Of a stretch of 43,988 nucleotides of DNA, positions 41,334 to 43,988 are shown piece after piece. Source of the DNA: CALCHX01 sp035761165 (GTDB taxonomy: Bacteria > Gemmatimonadota > Gemmatimonadetes > Gemmatimonadales > Gemmatimonadaceae); assembly GCA_035761165.1 (NCBI GenBank), contig DASTRO010000134.1, forward strand, positions 1 to 43,988, in the 5' to 3' direction. The notes beneath the pieces are model-generated. The model made no database searches. It was not told where the DNA came from and was given only the letters and a program-made list of their open reading frames with translations. Each line of letters opens with the position of its first letter. Within the stretch, counting starts at the first letter, position 1. The translations under genes and the position numbers were made by a program.

Positions 41334-43862
41334 ATGCGTTCGCACCGCGCAATCCTGCTCCCGCTCGCCGCGGCGCTGGCGTGCGGGCCCGGGGCCGCCA
41401 CGCCGGCCGCCACACCGGTGCCGGCCGCCGCGCCCGCGGCCACGCCGCGACCCGCTCCCTCCGGACCCGGTACCGCCGGCGCGCCCGCGTCGAGCATCGC
41501 CGAGCGCAGCGCCGGCTACGAGCGGCAGGACGGTCTGCTCCCCGTCTACTACGACGAGCGGCAGGGCAAGCTCCTGCTCGAGATCCCGCACGACTCGATG
41601 CGGGTGCTCACCTTCACCATGCTCGCCACCGGGCTCGGCTCCAACCCGATCGGGCTCGATCGCGGGATGAGCGGCGACGGCTACGTGACGCGCTTCCAGC
41701 GCGCCGGCGACCGCGTGCTCGTCATCTTCGAGAACTGGAACTACCGCAGCTCCGACCCGGCCAACGCCGACCTGCGGCGCACGGTGCAGGAGGCCTTCCC
41801 GCCGAGCACCGTCGCGGCCCTCCCGCTCCTCGCCGTGGAGGGTGGCCGTCTACTGGTGGACGCGACGGAGCTCGTCATGCGCGACTGGATGGAGGTCGCG
41901 CGCACGCTCCAGGGGAGCGACCAGGGGAGCTATTCGGTGGCCCGCGACCGGTCGTACATCTACCGGCCCAACACCAAGGCCTTCCCGCGCAACACCGAGA
42001 TCGACGTCGCGCTCACCTTCGCGACGAACGGCAATCCGGGGCGCACGATCTCGATGATCGCGCCCGACGCCCGCAACATCACGCTGCACCAGCACCTCTC
42101 CTTCGTCGCGCTGCCGGACAGCGGCTACCGGCCGCGCGCCGCGGACCCGCGCGTCGGCTACTTCGGCATCTCGTTCAAGGACTACGCGCAGCCCATCGAG
42201 GGCTCGCTCGAGCAGCGCTGGGCGTCGCGCCACCGCCTGGAGCGCGTCGACCCGTCCGACCCGAACAGCCCGATCAAGAACCCGATCCACTACTACGTGG
42301 ACCGCGGCATCCCGGAGCCGCTGCGCACCGCCACGCTCGAGGGCGCGCGCTTCTGGTCGGAGGCGTTCGATCGCGCCGGGCTGAAGGGCGGGTTCGTCGT
42401 GGACCTGCTGCCCGAGGGCGTGGACCCGATGGACGTGCGCTACAACGTCGTCCAGTGGATCAACCGCAACGAGCGCGGATGGAGCGTCGGCGGCTCGCTG
42501 GCCGACCCGCGCACGGGGGAGATCCTCAAGGGGATGGCGCGGCTCGACTCGCACCGCAACCGCACCGCGTACAACCTGTTCGCGGGGCTGATGGGGGCGG
42601 ACACGCCGGGGGACACGGCGTGGGTGCTGGGGCGCGTGCGGCAGGTGACGGCGCACGAGATCGGCCACACGCTCGGCCTCGCGCACAACTACATCGCCTC
42701 CACCTACGAGCGCGGCTCGCTGATGGACTACCCGGCGCCGCGCGTGCGCCTCGACGCGCAGGGGAACATCGACCTCACCGGCATCTACGACGTCGGCCCG
42801 GGGGCGTTCGACGTGTGGGCGATCCGGTGGGGGTATGGCATCTTCCCGGCGGGCGCCGAGCGCGACTCGCTGGCGGCGATCGTCCGCGAGGGGCTGCGCA
42901 ACGGGCTGCTCTTCCTCTCCGACGCCGACGCCCGTCCCGACTACGCCAGCGACCCGCGCACCAACCTCTGGGACGACGCCGCCACTCCGGCCGAGTTCCT
43001 GCGCCGGCAGATGGCCGTGCGGCGCGTCGGGATGGAGCGCTTCGGGCTGCGCAACATCAAGGAGGGGGAGCCGGTGGCGCTGCTGCAGGAGCGCTTCGCC
43101 CCCGTCTACTTCATGCACCGCTTCGCCATGAACTCGCTGGCGAAGAGCATCGGCGGCATGGAGTACAGCAACGCCGTGCGCGGCGACGGGCAGCAGGCCA
43201 CGCGTCCGCTCTCCGGCCGCGAGCAGCGCGCCGCCCTCTCGCAGCTGACGGCGCTCCTCGCGCCGGCCGAGCTGGCGATCCCGGACACCGTCGTCGCCCT
43301 GCTGGCGCCGCGGCCGTACGGCTACGGCGGGTCGGTGGAGCTGTTCCGCAGTCGCACGCAGCCGGCGTTCGACGAGTTCGGCGCGGCGCGCACGCTGTCG
43401 CAGATGATCGTCGACGCCATCCTGCAGCCGCAGCGCGCGGCCCGCCTGGTCATGTTCTCCTCCCGCGACCGCAGCCAGCTCTCCCTGGGCGAGACGATCG
43501 ATTCGCTGGTCGCCGCCACCTGGCGCCGGCCGGCGCCCGCCGAGGCGAAGCTGGCGACGCTGCAGCGGGTGACGCAGCGCGCGGTGGCCGAGGCGGTGCT
43601 GCGGCTGGCGGCGAACGACGAGGCCGCCCCCGGCGTGCGCGCGATGGCCCGGCTCAAGCTGCAGGAGCTGCAGGCCGACGCCGCGCGCCGGGCCCGTGCG
43701 GCGGGCGCCGACGTGGCGCGCGCCCACTGGCTGGCCCTCGAGGCCGACATTGCGCGCTGGTTCGAGGACGGCACGCTGCCGCCGATGACGCCGGTGCTCG
43801 AGGCCCCACCGGGTGATCCGTTCGGCAGCGATCTCGACGATCCGTTCCCGCCCGGCTTCTGA
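41334..43862 (+). CDS. Zinc-dependent metallopeptidase lipoprotein, metzincin (DUF5117-type)
   Basis: An 842-residue exported peptidase. The signal ends in a lipobox (ALAC, Cys17), followed by an Ala/Pro/Thr-rich linker (18-55). Residues 60-290 form the DUF5118/DUF5117-like N-part (YERQDGLLPVYYDERQGKLL, in part), and the catalytic site is the metzincin motif HEIGHTLGLAH (441-451) with the Met-turn SLMDYP (462-467). The C-terminal 300 residues are helical and include the family's long substrate-side domain. The ATG at 41334 suits the signal peptide; no Shine-Dalgarno is visible. Its role is probably extracytoplasmic protein degradation. A clear terminator follows. Confidence 0.92.
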   Translation: MRSHRAILLPLAAALACGPGAATPAATPVPAAAPAATPRPAPSGPGTAGAPASSIAERSAGYERQDGLLPVYYDERQGKLLLEIPHDSMRVLTFTMLATGLGSNPIGLDRGMSGDGYVTRFQRAGDRVLVIFENWNYRSSDPANADLRRTVQEAFPPSTVAALPLLAVEGGRLLVDATELVMRDWMEVARTLQGSDQGSYSVARDRSYIYRPNTKAFPRNTEIDVALTFATNGNPGRTISMIAPDARNITLHQHLSFVALPDSGYRPRAADPRVGYFGISFKDYAQPIEGSLEQRWASRHRLERVDPSDPNSPIKNPIHYYVDRGIPEPLRTATLEGARFWSEAFDRAGLKGGFVVDLLPEGVDPMDVRYNVVQWINRNERGWSVGGSLADPRTGEILKGMARLDSHRNRTAYNLFAGLMGADTPGDTAWVLGRVRQVTAHEIGHTLGLAHNYIASTYERGSLMDYPAPRVRLDAQGNIDLTGIYDVGPGAFDVWAIRWGYGIFPAGAERDSLAAIVREGLRNGLLFLSDADARPDYASDPRTNLWDDAATPAEFLRRQMAVRRVGMERFGLRNIKEGEPVALLQERFAPVYFMHRFAMNSLAKSIGGMEYSNAVRGDGQQATRPLSGREQRAALSQLTALLAPAELAIPDTVVALLAPRPYGYGGSVELFRSRTQPAFDEFGAARTLSQMIVDAILQPQRAARLVMFSSRDRSQLSLGETIDSLVAATWRRPAPAEAKLATLQRVTQRAVAEAVLRLAANDEAAPGVRAMARLKLQELQADAARRARAAGADVARAHWLALEADIARWFEDGTLPPMTPVLEAPPGDPFGSDLDDPFPPGF

Positions 43863-43892
43863 TCGCACGGCCGGACCGCGGTCGTCTGGGTC

Positions 43893-43928
43893 GTTTCACC
43901 CGCGCCTCGCCAGGGGCGCGGGTGAAAC
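43893..43928 (+). terminator. Terminator of the metzincin gene
   Basis: A perfect 14-bp stem (GTTTCACCCGCGCC, 43893-43906, with its complement at 43915-43928) and an 8-base loop, followed by ATTTCCC. It is 30 bp past the stop. The remaining 60 bases to the window end show no gene. Confidence 0.8.
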
Positions 43929-43988
43929 ATTTCCCGGGCCGTCCCGGGTAGAACAGGCAGCGGGCGCGCGCCGTGATGGTGGCGCGCC

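Overview
The window is very G+C-rich bacterial chromosome, tightly packed and coding on both strands. Several features together point to a soil-type Gemmatimonadota (Gemmatirosa/Gemmatimonas-like) genome: many secreted metallopeptidases, lipoproteins with clear lipoboxes, a BlaI/M56 pair whose sensor carries SusC-type plug motifs, a GlgE-type trehalose/glucan cluster, GTG starts in GTGA overlaps, and short-word repeats between genes. The taxonomic call is inference. No rRNA, tRNA, CRISPR array, phage gene or transposase was seen.

Layout. (1) 1-8925, minus strand: a maltosyl-glucan/trehalose cluster read glgE, treS, mak, treZ, glgX, with glgX cut by the left edge. TreS interconverts trehalose and maltose, Mak phosphorylates maltose, GlgE adds maltose units to alpha-glucan, and TreZ and GlgX cut glucan ends and branches. 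TreY and GlgB, the expected partners, are not in view. (2) 9202-10516, minus: a small lipoprotein and an exported protein with a C-terminal membrane/basic tail. (3) 10962-14283, plus: an ABC ATPase, its membrane exporter and a glycerophosphodiester phosphodiesterase, joined by two GTGA overlaps. (4) 14470-17234, minus: a BlaI-type repressor and an M56 peptidase fused to two TonB-plug-like segments, behind a readable promoter with two palindromic operators. (5) 17564-20323, minus: a secreted M14 carboxypeptidase. (6) 20559-22950, plus: pxpABC 5-oxoprolinase. (7) 23484-28116: a CDF metal transporter, a DUF4384-like lipoprotein, an Hsp15-like S4 protein and a flavin amine oxidase. (8) 28291-34180: an M16 peptidase with a CPXCG zinc-ribbon protein, facing an unrecognised membrane-anchored HELAH metallopeptidase. 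(9) 34245-43862: a lytic transglycosylase lipoprotein, RidA, a DUF983 protein, a membrane PAS protein beside a cardiolipin synthase-like PLD enzyme, a small membrane protein and a metzincin (DUF5117-type) lipoprotein.

Functionally the window combines storage-glucan/trehalose metabolism with extracytoplasmic peptide degradation: five different metallopeptidase types, plus PxpABC, which recycles pyroglutamate.

The most unusual content lies between genes. Arrays of 7-bp words recur in at least six intergenic regions with different word sequences but the same period. Two copies of a palindromic element of about 240-400 bp share the same arm sequence. An 18-bp word occurs in two convergent gaps. 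Many operon junctions and gene ends carry strong perfect hairpins.
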